Below are positions 7,313 to 13,694 of a DNA stretch of 15,904 bases, piece after piece. Position numbers and translations under genes: made by a program. Position 1 is the first letter of the stretch; each line of letters opens with the position of its first letter. Under the pieces are notes generated by a model that searched no databases, was not told the origin of the DNA, and was given only the letters and a program-made list of their open reading frames with translations. Source of the stretch: Candidatus Aerophobota bacterium (GTDB lineage Bacteria; Aerophobota; Aerophobia; Aerophobales; JAGGXI01); the NCBI GenBank assembly GCA_021163155.1, contig JAGGXI010000025.1, positions 1 to 15,904 on the forward strand, written 5' to 3'.

Positions 7313-7619
7313 GGAAATAGGAAGATATCCTCGATGGAGAGATGAACTTACTGACCAGTTATTCAAGGCTATATTACTTCTTAAGAATAAAGAGGAATGC
7401 TATCGTTTTTTTGAGGATTTGGCTACAATTAATGAGATAAAAGAGATGAGTCAAAGGCTAAAAGTAGCTCAAATGTTAAATCAGGGTTTTATCTATGAAG
7501 AAATTGTTCAGAGAACAGGAGCAAGTTCAGCAACTATTAGCCGGGTTAAAAAATGTTTAAATTATGGAGCGGATGGTTATAGGTTAATTTTAGAGAGGCT
7601 ACGCAAGGTAAAGAAATAA
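7302..7619 (+). CDS. TrpR-like (YerC/YecD family) DNA-binding protein, candidate his operon repressor
   Basis: A 105-residue, all-helical protein of the Trp repressor-like family, with no enzyme motifs. The [17 protein letters not shown] start and the [15 protein letters not shown] segment are typical of YerC/YecD proteins. The helix-turn-helix lies at about 63-86 ([20 protein letters not shown]). It is the last gene of the operon, overlapping hisIE by 11 nt, with AGGAGG (7286-7291) upstream of the ATG. TrpR-family regulators named HisR have been proposed for histidine operons of Gram-positive bacteria by comparative genomics, as far as I recall. Together with the promoter palindrome at 108-133, a histidine-responsive repressor with autoregulation is the best inference. 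Direct evidence for ligand or site is lacking. Confidence 0.85.
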   Translation: MEDEEIGRYPRWRDELTDQLFKAILLLKNKEECYRFFEDLATINEIKEMSQRLKVAQMLNQGFIYEEIVQRTGASSATISRVKKCLNYGADGYRLILERLRKVKK

Positions 7620-7650
7620 GAAAAAGATATTGAGGCTTTATCCTGCCAAA

Positions 7651-7674
7651 TGTCAAATGTTGAGACCTGACCCC
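7651..7674 (+). repeat. REP-like half-site fragment
   Basis: The segment includes GAGACCTGACCCC (7662-7674), preceded by TGTCAAATGTT. I associate this consensus with repeats near REP-associated (Y1, RAYT) transposases in many genomes. Only one arm is present here and no transposase is in the window, so it is at most a remnant. Confidence 0.35.
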
Positions 7675-7774
7675 TGTAACTGCAATCTTCTCTCTCCCTG
7701 ATTGCCAAAATTCAAAAAAATGTTAAACTTACTATTAATTAAAACTACTATAAGTTTTATAAATGGAGCTAATC

Positions 7775-7829
7775 ATTGAGAAATGAGAACTACAAGAGTA
7801 TTGTAAATATACTTTTCTTAATTCTCAAT
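7775..7829 (+). promoter_or_regulatory. Nested hairpin and possible promoter upstream of dnaX
   Basis: ATTGAGAA (7775-7782) pairs perfectly with TTCTCAAT (7822-7829). Inside it, AAGAGTAT (7794-7801) pairs with ATACTTTT (7809-7816), with one G-T pair and a 7-nt loop. The same stretch contains TTGAGA (7776-7781), 17 nt, TATTGT (7799-7804), a moderate sigma-70-like promoter. Whether this acts as a promoter, a weak terminator or an mRNA structure cannot be decided from sequence. Confidence 0.35.
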
Positions 7830-7845
7830 TCTAAGGATTTTTTAT

Positions 7846-9162
7846 ATGTCTTATCAAGTATTAACAAGAAAATGGCGTCCACAACTTTTTGAAGAGGTGG
7901 TAGGGCAAGACCATATAATACGCATCCTAAAAAATGCTGTCTCTTTGAGGAGAATAAGTAATGCCTATTTATTTTCAGGACAAAGAGGAGTAGGAAAAAC
8001 CAGTACAGCACGCATTTTAGCCAAAGCTTTAAATTGTGAAAAAGGTCCTACACCTGCACCTTGTAATAAATGTAGTATATGTAAACAGATAATCAGAGGC
8101 AATTGTTTGGATGTTTTAGAAATAGACGGAGCTTCAAATAGAGGAATTGATGAAGTAAGAGAATTACGAGAAAAAGTGAGGTTTTCTCCTGTTAAAGCAA
8201 GATTTAAGGTGTATATTATAGATGAAGTGCATATGCTTACTAATCCTGCATTCAATGCTCTTCTTAAAACTCTGGAAGAGCCTCCATCTTATGTAGTGTT
8301 CATATTTGCTACAACTAACCCCCATAAACTCCCTCAAACTATTACTTCACGATGTCAGCATTTTGAATTTAGAGGAATTTCCGCATCCGCTATTCTCCTT
8401 AGATTAAAACAGATAGTAGAAAAAGAGAAGATTGATATAACTGAGGAGGCTCTTCGTCTAATTGTTGAAGCAGCAGAAAACAGCATGAGAGATGCTGAAA
8501 AAATATTGGATCAAACTACCTCTTATACTGAAGAAAAAATAACAGAAAAAGATATTGCTGATATTCTGGGAATGGTAGAAAAAAGATATTTATTTCAGTT
8601 TACAGAAAATTTAGCTCATAAAGCTAATTTATCCAACATAAAGCTGGTTGACCAACTACTTAAGGAAGGAAAAAGTGCGGAAGGGTTTATTTCAGGATGG
8701 CAGAAATGGTTCAGAGATTTAATTATAATTAAAATAGGAGGAAAACAAGATTCTCTTCCTATCTTAAATTTAAATGAAAGAGAAGAATTAGAAAAACAAG
8801 CATCCTATTTTAAATTGAATCAGATTATCTACTTTATAGATGTTCTCTCTGAGTTCAGGCAAAAGATTACTTTTTCCTCTGAACCACAGATTCACCTGGA
8901 ACTTTTAATGTTTCAGCTTTCCTCTTCTCTTGCAGGGATGGATAATTTAAATTTAAAAGAGCCTGAATTATCCGCAATATATCAAAAGATATTAGACTTA
9001 GAAAAAAGACTTACTTCTAATCATTCTTCTTCAAAGATCAAAAAAGAGGAAGAGAAAAAAAATTCTCCGGATGAAAATGGCGAAGAAGAAGAATTTAAGA
9101 AAATAATAGTTAAAGCAATGGATATTTTTGAAGCAGAGATAGTAAACAATGACAGGAGGTAA
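7846..9162 (+). CDS. dnaX: DNA polymerase III subunit gamma/tau (DnaX), short C-terminal region
   Basis: The AAA+ ATPase of the replicative clamp loader. The N-terminal part is classical: Walker A GQRGVGKT (45-52), a zinc module with Cys64, Cys73, Cys76 and Cys79, Walker B IIDEVH (124-129) and the sensor/arginine-finger segment TSRCQHFEF with Arg169. Domain III (about 240-360) is present. After a charged Lys/Glu/Ser linker (about 385-415) the protein ends quickly with an IIVKAMDIFEAEIV helix that resembles the extreme C-terminus of bacterial DnaX. The usual tau region that binds the polymerase is not seen, and 438 aa is short for the family. Start ATG with AAGGA 8 nt upstream. The stop lies in the ribosome binding site of the next gene. 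Confidence 0.93.
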   Translation: MSYQVLTRKWRPQLFEEVVGQDHIIRILKNAVSLRRISNAYLFSGQRGVGKTSTARILAKALNCEKGPTPAPCNKCSICKQIIRGNCLDVLEIDGASNRGIDEVRELREKVRFSPVKARFKVYIIDEVHMLTNPAFNALLKTLEEPPSYVVFIFATTNPHKLPQTITSRCQHFEFRGISASAILLRLKQIVEKEKIDITEEALRLIVEAAENSMRDAEKILDQTTSYTEEKITEKDIADILGMVEKRYLFQFTENLAHKANLSNIKLVDQLLKEGKSAEGFISGWQKWFRDLIIIKIGGKQDSLPILNLNEREELEKQASYFKLNQIIYFIDVLSEFRQKITFSSEPQIHLELLMFQLSSSLAGMDNLNLKEPELSAIYQKILDLEKRLTSNHSSSKIKKEEEKKNSPDENGEEEEFKKIIVKAMDIFEAEIVNNDRR

Positions 9163-9168
9163 TTTCAT

Positions 9169-9504
9169 ATGGTTTCTAACATATTTAAATTATTAAAGCA
9201 GCTTCCAAAGATGCAAGGAAAGATGAAAAAAATACAGGAAGAAATAGCTAAAGAGAAAGTTACTGGTTCAAGTGGGGGAGGAATGGTGGAGGTAACTATT
9301 AATGGAAAATTTGAACTCCTTGATATACGTATAGAAAAGAGAGTGTTAGAAGAAAAGGATGTGGAAATGCTTGAAGATCTAATAGTTTCAGCTGTAAACA
9401 ATGGGATAAGCAAGGTAAGGGAGTTAATTAAACAAAAAGTAACGCAATTTACTGGTGGATTAGATATTTCCGAGATGAATATCCCGGGATTATTTAATGA
9501 ATAA
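9169..9504 (+). CDS. YbaB/EbfC family nucleoid-associated protein
   Basis: A small DNA-binding protein of 111 aa, expected to act as a dimer on the nucleoid. The N-terminal coiled-coil-like helix (about 8-28, QLPKMQGKMKKIQEEIAKEK) is followed by the characteristic VTGSSGGGMVEVTINGKFEL segment (31-50) and a second helix with EDLIVSAVNNGISKVREL. The perfect AGGAGGT (9154-9160) overlaps the dnaX stop codon, so the two genes are co-translated. This is the standard dnaX-ybaB pair. The gene that usually follows, recR, is not present. Confidence 0.93.
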   Translation: MVSNIFKLLKQLPKMQGKMKKIQEEIAKEKVTGSSGGGMVEVTINGKFELLDIRIEKRVLEEKDVEMLEDLIVSAVNNGISKVRELIKQKVTQFTGGLDISEMNIPGLFNE

Positions 9505-9578
9505 TGTAATAATAGAAAAGATTTAAACTCAGAGACCTGTTATGCAAGAGTATTTTTACAGGGAAAGAAGTTCTTAAA

Positions 9579-9599
9579 TTACCTCAATATATGAGGTGA
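9579..9599 (+). promoter_or_regulatory. Hairpin enclosing the buk1 ribosome binding site
   Basis: ACCTCA (9581-9586) pairs with TGAGGT (9592-9597) around the loop ATATA. The stem can extend by a T-G and a T-A pair. The 3' arm holds the Shine-Dalgarno AGGTGA (9594-9599) of the first butyrate kinase, so folding could hide it. No strong promoter is seen in the 96-nt spacer 9505-9600. Confidence 0.4.
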
Positions 9600-9603
9600 A
9601 ATG

Positions 9604-10671
9604 ATGGGTTACAGAATATTGGTTATAAATCCCGGGTCTATTTCTACCAAGATATCTTTCTTTAAAGATAAAAAGCAGATAGTTAAACGCAAAATTAGCC
9701 ATAATAGGAAAGCACTTTCGAAATTTCCATCGCTTTTGGCTCAACGAGAATTTCGAGAGAAGGAGATATTAAACCTCATAAAAAATGAAGACTATATGAT
9801 GAATAGATTCGATGCTATAGCTGCAAGAGGTGGTATTTTGAAACCTCTACCAGGTGGTACTTACAGAGTAAATGAGAAGATGGTGAATTACCTGAAATAT
9901 GAAACTCCTGTTCAACATGCCTCGAATTTAGCTGCCATAATAGCGTATGATTTTTCAAAACAATACGATATGCCTGCCTACATAGTTGACCCTGTAAGCG
10001 TAGATGAGTTCGATGAAATTGCCCGAATATGCGGCATCCCAGAAATACAACGTCGTAGCCTGGACCATCCATTGAATCTAAAAGCTGTTGCGAGGAAATG
10101 TGCAAAAGAATTAGGTAAATCTTACGAAGAGTTGAATCTCATAACTGTCCATTTAGGTGGTGGAATTTCTATTACAGCTCACAGAAAGGGAAAAATGATA
10201 GATGGAAACAACACAAATGATGAGGGTCCATTTACACCTGGAAGGGCTGGAGAAGTTCCGGTTGGCGCTTTAGTTAAAACTGCGTACAGCGGGAAGTACA
10301 CTTACGAAGAACTTTACTCATCGCTTGTTGAAAATGGTGGTATTGTTGCCTATTTGGCAACCAATGATTTTAAAGAAGCCATAAGGCGCTTTGAGAAAAG
10401 GGAAAAAAAAGCGAGATTGGTCTTAAAAGCTATGGTTTATCAGATATCCAGGGAGATATATGCCATGTCCGCTGTTTTAAAAGGCAGGATAGATGCCATA
10501 GTTATAACGGGAGAAATGGCTCACGAACCATATATTGTGAATTCTATAAAAGAATATATCTCTAACCTTGCACTTGTTCTAATTTTTCCTGGTGAAATGG
10601 AGATGGAAGCGTTGACATTAGGAGTACTGCGTGTCCTTAAAGGGAAAGAAAAGGCAAAAATTTACGAATAA
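9604..10671 (+). CDS. buk: Butyrate kinase family protein, divergent copy (buk1)
   Basis: An acetate/butyrate kinase (ASKHA) family protein of 355 aa, expected to interconvert an acyl phosphate and ADP with a carboxylate and ATP. It keeps the N-terminal LVINPGS phosphate motif, QHASNLAAI, IVDPVSVDEFDEIAR and VHLGGGISI. Compared with its neighbour at 11671 it departs at several usually constant places: ARGG for GRGG, LDHPLNLKA for IFHALNQKA, a changed DGNNTNDEGPFTPGRAG segment, and TGEMAHE where the family has TGG[LM]AHS. It may prefer another acyl group or be a less active paralogue. An ATG at 9601 also exists, but the ATG at 9604 has better spacing from AGGTGA. The stop is 11 nt before ptb. 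Confidence 0.85.
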   Translation: MGYRILVINPGSISTKISFFKDKKQIVKRKISHNRKALSKFPSLLAQREFREKEILNLIKNEDYMMNRFDAIAARGGILKPLPGGTYRVNEKMVNYLKYETPVQHASNLAAIIAYDFSKQYDMPAYIVDPVSVDEFDEIARICGIPEIQRRSLDHPLNLKAVARKCAKELGKSYEELNLITVHLGGGISITAHRKGKMIDGNNTNDEGPFTPGRAGEVPVGALVKTAYSGKYTYEELYSSLVENGGIVAYLATNDFKEAIRRFEKREKKARLVLKAMVYQISREIYAMSAVLKGRIDAIVITGEMAHEPYIVNSIKEYISNLALVLIFPGEMEMEALTLGVLRVLKGKEKAKIYE

Positions 10672-10682
10672 GGTGAAAAGAG

Positions 10683-11600
10683 ATGAAAGTAAATTCATTC
10701 AATAAGCTTATACAAGTGGCTAAGGAAACTTCTTGCAAAAGAATAGCAGTAGTTATGGCAGAAGAATCATCGGTTTTGAAGGCTGTTGAAAGAGCAAGAA
10801 AGGAAGGTATGGTAGAAGCAATCCTCTTTGGCAAGGAAGAAGAAATACGAAAAGTCGCTATAAAGGCAGAAATTTCACTTCAAAATTATGAGATAGTTAA
10901 CGTATTGTCACCTCAAAAGGCGGCATATAAATCAGTGCGCTTTGCAAGAGAAGGAAAGTTTGATATGATTATGAAAGGAAATATCAAAACAGCCGATCTA
11001 TTTAAAACTGTACTGGATAAAGATACAGGGCTTCGCATTGGCAGAACCTTAAACGTAGTGAGTTTATTTGAGATACCAGGCTACAATAGATTGATAATGG
11101 CAGCAGGTGGAGCTATAATCATCAATCCAACCCTTAAACAGAAAGTAGATATGATAAACAACTGTGTTGAAGTGACTGATAGTCTTGGATGGGAAAATCC
11201 TCTCACAGCCATAATAGCGGGGATAGAAGTGGTGAATCCTAAAATGCCTGCTACTGTAGAAGCTGCAATACTTTCAAAAATGTATGATAGAGGACAAATA
11301 AAAGGCACAGTAGTAGATGGACCATTTGCGATAGATAATGCTATATCTGTGGAAGCTGCAAGGATAAAGCATATATCCAGCCCGGTGGCTGGAAAAGCCG
11401 ATATTCTAATAATGCCAAACATAGAGGTTGGTAATATCTTTTACAAAACATTAGTATTTTTAGGAGGTGCCAGGGTTGCCCCTACTGTTGCAGGTGCGGC
11501 TGTCCCTATAGTTATTACATCCCGTGCAGATACAGAAGATACAAGGTTGTATTCCATAGCATTATCTTCCATTTATGCTGAGAAAAGACGAGGTTATTGA
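10683..11600 (+). CDS. ptb: Phosphate butyryltransferase (Ptb)
   Basis: Transfers the acyl group from butyryl- or isobutyryl-CoA to phosphate, giving the acyl phosphate used by butyrate kinase. The 305-aa length fits the Ptb/Pta family. Characteristic blocks are MKGNIKTADL, IINPTLKQKVDMINN (146-160 region), VVDGPFAIDNAIS, ADILIMPNIEVGNIFYK and the C-terminal VPIVITSRADTEDTRLYSIA. The ribosome binding site AAGGTGA overlaps the stop of the upstream kinase. Two kinase genes flank it. With the downstream 2-oxoacid oxidoreductase, branched acyl-CoA (for example isobutyryl-CoA) is the likely substrate, which is inferred from gene context. Confidence 0.92.
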   Translation: MKVNSFNKLIQVAKETSCKRIAVVMAEESSVLKAVERARKEGMVEAILFGKEEEIRKVAIKAEISLQNYEIVNVLSPQKAAYKSVRFAREGKFDMIMKGNIKTADLFKTVLDKDTGLRIGRTLNVVSLFEIPGYNRLIMAAGGAIIINPTLKQKVDMINNCVEVTDSLGWENPLTAIIAGIEVVNPKMPATVEAAILSKMYDRGQIKGTVVDGPFAIDNAISVEAARIKHISSPVAGKADILIMPNIEVGNIFYKTLVFLGGARVAPTVAGAAVPIVITSRADTEDTRLYSIALSSIYAEKRRGY

Positions 11601-11611
11601 AAAGGCAACGC

Positions 11612-11640
11612 TTCACATTTCCTCCTCAACACTATATGCT
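11612..11640 (+). promoter_or_regulatory. Possible internal promoter before second butyrate kinase
   Basis: TTCACA (11612-11617), 17 nt, TATGCT (11635-11640) match sigma-70 boxes at 5 of 6 and 4 of 6 positions. It lies in the 70-nt gap after ptb, the longest gap inside this module. Such a site could give separate expression of the downstream five genes. Confidence 0.3.
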
Positions 11641-11670
11641 GTTTTCCCCTTAAGATAGTAAAGGAGTTAA

Positions 11671-12738
11671 ATGAAGAGAATCCTGGTGATAAATCCTGGT
11701 TCGGTTTCTACTAAAATCGCCATTTTTGAGGATGAGGAAGAAAAGATATCCACTACACTTTATCACTCTTCTGAAGAATTGTCTAAATATTCTACTGTAT
11801 ATGCTCAATACGCCTTTCGTAAGAATACGATTATTGATTTTTTAAAAAAGTCTGGGCTATCTCCAAAGGATTTTGATTGTGTAGTAGGAAGAGGAGGATT
11901 ATTGCATCCAGTAGAGAGTGGAACATATGTTGTGAATGAAAAGATGAAGGAAGATATGATGGATGCAAGATACGGAGAACATGCGTCTAATTTGGGAGCG
12001 ATTCTGGCAGATGAGATTGCAAAAGAAAATAATGTAGAATCTTTCATTGTGGATCCAGTTGTAGTAGATGAAATGGTAGATTTCGCACGTCTTTCAGGGC
12101 ATCCTATGTTTAAACGTGTATCCATTTTTCATGCACTTAATCAAAAGGCAGTTGGAAGAGATACAGCAAAAAAGATAGGTAAAAGATACGAGGATTGTAA
12201 TTTCGTTGTAGCTCATATGGGAGGAGGTATATCCATAGGAGCACATATGAGGGGTAAGGTGGTGGATGTAAACAATGCTCTCAACGGTGATGGTCCATTT
12301 TCACCTGAGAGGTGTGGAACTGTCCCCGCCACGCAATTGCTGGAATTATGCTTTTCTGGTAATTGGACATTTAAGCAGATGAAGGAAAAGATAAAAGGAA
12401 AAGGAGGCCTTGTAGCATATTTAAGTACTAACGATATACGCAAGGTGTTGAAGATGATAGAGAATGGAGACAAACATGCCAAATTGATCTTTAATGCTCT
12501 TGCATATCAGATATCGAAGTGGGTATGTAAGATGGCGACCATGCTGAAAGGTAACATAGATGCTATCATACTAACAGGAGGATTAGCTCACAGTGAACAA
12601 TTGATATCGTTAATAAAGGAAAGGGTAGGGTTCCTTGCCCCGGTAGAGGTTGTACCAGGTAGTGATGAAATGAAGGCACTTGCTTTAGGTGCATTGAGGG
12701 CACTAAGAGGTGAAGAAAAAGTAAAGTATTATGATTGA
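11671..12738 (+). CDS. buk: Butyrate kinase (buk2)
   Basis: Butyrate (or branched-chain fatty acid) kinase of 355 aa that yields ATP from the acyl phosphate made by Ptb. The family motifs are canonical: LVINPGSVSTKIAIFED (5-21), VVGRGGLLHPV, YGEHASNLGA, FIVDPVVVDEM, SIFHALNQKAVGRD, VVAHMGGGISIGAH (179-192), VNNALNGDGPFSPERCG, and ILTGGLAHS near residue 300. It is therefore the better candidate for the main catalytic kinase of the two copies. AAGGAG lies 5 nt before the ATG. The last codons overlap the next gene by 8 nt. Confidence 0.93.
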   Translation: MKRILVINPGSVSTKIAIFEDEEEKISTTLYHSSEELSKYSTVYAQYAFRKNTIIDFLKKSGLSPKDFDCVVGRGGLLHPVESGTYVVNEKMKEDMMDARYGEHASNLGAILADEIAKENNVESFIVDPVVVDEMVDFARLSGHPMFKRVSIFHALNQKAVGRDTAKKIGKRYEDCNFVVAHMGGGISIGAHMRGKVVDVNNALNGDGPFSPERCGTVPATQLLELCFSGNWTFKQMKEKIKGKGGLVAYLSTNDIRKVLKMIENGDKHAKLIFNALAYQISKWVCKMATMLKGNIDAIILTGGLAHSEQLISLIKERVGFLAPVEVVPGSDEMKALALGALRALRGEEKVKYYD

Positions 12739-13426
12739 AGATAAATTTGATACTAAAATATTCGGCGATAATAAAAGGACCTTTGCCTTTGTTGGAGATT
12801 TTGGTAGTGGAAAGACCGAGATAGCCATTAACTTCGCCCTGTTAAGAAAAGCTCTCGGGAAAAAGGTTGCAATTGCGGATTTAGATGTGGTCAATCTGTA
12901 CTTTCGTTCTCGAGAACATACGGATTATTTAGAGGAAAGAGGAATAAGGGTTGTGCTTCCTTCTCGAGAGTACAGGAATGCAGATGTTCCTATGATAACG
13001 CCAACCGTTATGGGAAGCATATCCGATCATAAAGTAGACCTCATCCTGGATATCGGTGGAGAAGAGAATGGCATCGTTGTATTAGGTTATCTTTCGGAAT
13101 ATTTGTTCAAAGAAGATTACGAGATAGTATTGGTGATAAACGGACGCAGACCGTTCACGAGGAATGAAGAAGATATTGTGGAGCTATATAGTAGATTGAG
13201 AGAAAAGGCGAGGGGATTAAAGATAAACTCGTTGGTGAATAATACGAATCTGATGGAAGAAACCACAGGAAAGATAATAAAAGAAGGAGAAGATTTGCTC
13301 AAGAAGGTTTCCAAAACCCTTTCTATTCCAATCGCCTTTAACTCAGTTGCAAAAGGGGTGGATTTGGAAGAAGTGAATTTAGAATATCCAATTTTTTGGA
13401 TAAAGAGATTTAATATTGTGTATTGA
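12731..13426 (+). CDS. P-loop ATPase of unknown role (MinD/ParA/CobQ-like)
   Basis: A 231-aa nucleotide-binding protein with no named function that I recognise. The Walker A GDFGSGKT (22-29) is followed by an N-terminal helix and IADLDVVNLYFRSRE (48-62), like the switch I region of SIMIBI-class ATPases. LILDIGGEENG (104-114) resembles switch II, with DIGG in place of the DxxG or DTPPG pattern. INGRRPFTRNEEDI and LVNNTNLMEETTG follow, the latter like an NxTxL-type base-recognition segment. No membrane segment or Fe-S cysteines are visible. It starts in an 8-nt overlap with buk2 and sits directly before the ferredoxin and oxidoreductase genes, so a role in assembling or regulating that complex is plausible but unproven. 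Confidence 0.75.
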   Translation: MIEDKFDTKIFGDNKRTFAFVGDFGSGKTEIAINFALLRKALGKKVAIADLDVVNLYFRSREHTDYLEERGIRVVLPSREYRNADVPMITPTVMGSISDHKVDLILDIGGEENGIVVLGYLSEYLFKEDYEIVLVINGRRPFTRNEEDIVELYSRLREKARGLKINSLVNNTNLMEETTGKIIKEGEDLLKKVSKTLSIPIAFNSVAKGVDLEEVNLEYPIFWIKRFNIVY

Positions 13427-13442
13427 GCAAGGAGGCATAAAT

Positions 13443-13679
13443 ATGGCATCTGGTTATATTGAAATTGATAAAGAGAGATGTAAAGGATGTGGATTGTGCA
13501 TCAATGCTTGCCCTAAGAAAGTAATAAAGTTCAGTAATGCATTTAATAGTAAGGGCTACCATTCGGCGGAATTCAACGACCCGGGGAATAACTGTATAGC
13601 ATGTGGCTTTTGCTATATGATGTGTCCTGATACTTCTATTACGGTATACAGGTATGCTACAACAGCAGCTAAAAAGTAA
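13443..13679 (+). CDS. 2x[4Fe-4S] ferredoxin subunit of 2-oxoacid oxidoreductase (delta, VorD-like)
   Basis: A 78-aa ferredoxin-type protein with two CxxCxxCxxxCP motifs: Cys13, 16, 19, 23 and Cys51, 54, 57, 61. It should carry two [4Fe-4S] clusters and pass electrons from the TPP subunit to external ferredoxin. The longer spacer between the motifs (27 residues) is typical of oxidoreductase-linked ferredoxin subunits. A TTG at 13416 would give nine extra codons overlapping the ATPase gene, but the AAGGAGG (13429-13435) eight nt before ATG 13443 settles the start. It lies 16 nt from the ATPase stop and 15 nt from the alpha gene. Confidence 0.9.
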   Translation: MASGYIEIDKERCKGCGLCINACPKKVIKFSNAFNSKGYHSAEFNDPGNNCIACGFCYMMCPDTSITVYRYATTAAKK

Positions 13680-13694
13680 GGGAGGAGACAAAAT

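Larger units (their letters stand above)
7620..7845. other. Intergenic spacer between the his operon and dnaX
   Basis: This 226-nt spacer has no ORF with a plausible start and family match. It holds a REP-like fragment (7651-7674), a 6-bp inverted repeat GCAATC/GATTGC (7682-7687, 7700-7705), and a nested hairpin plus possible promoter before dnaX. No convincing T-rich terminator for the his operon is visible. Confidence 0.6.

Noticed and set aside
7797-7820. Terminator for the his operon at the inner hairpin before dnaX
   Set aside because: The stem is AT-rich with a G-T pair and the following T-run is short and broken; kept only as a possible structure.
7620-7845. SRP RNA (ffs/scr) gene, often found upstream of dnaX
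   Set aside because: None of the conserved SRP RNA loop sequences could be found in this spacer.
13416-13442. Upstream TTG start for the ferredoxin gene
   Set aside because: It overlaps the ATPase end, while AAGGAGG lies exactly before ATG 13443.
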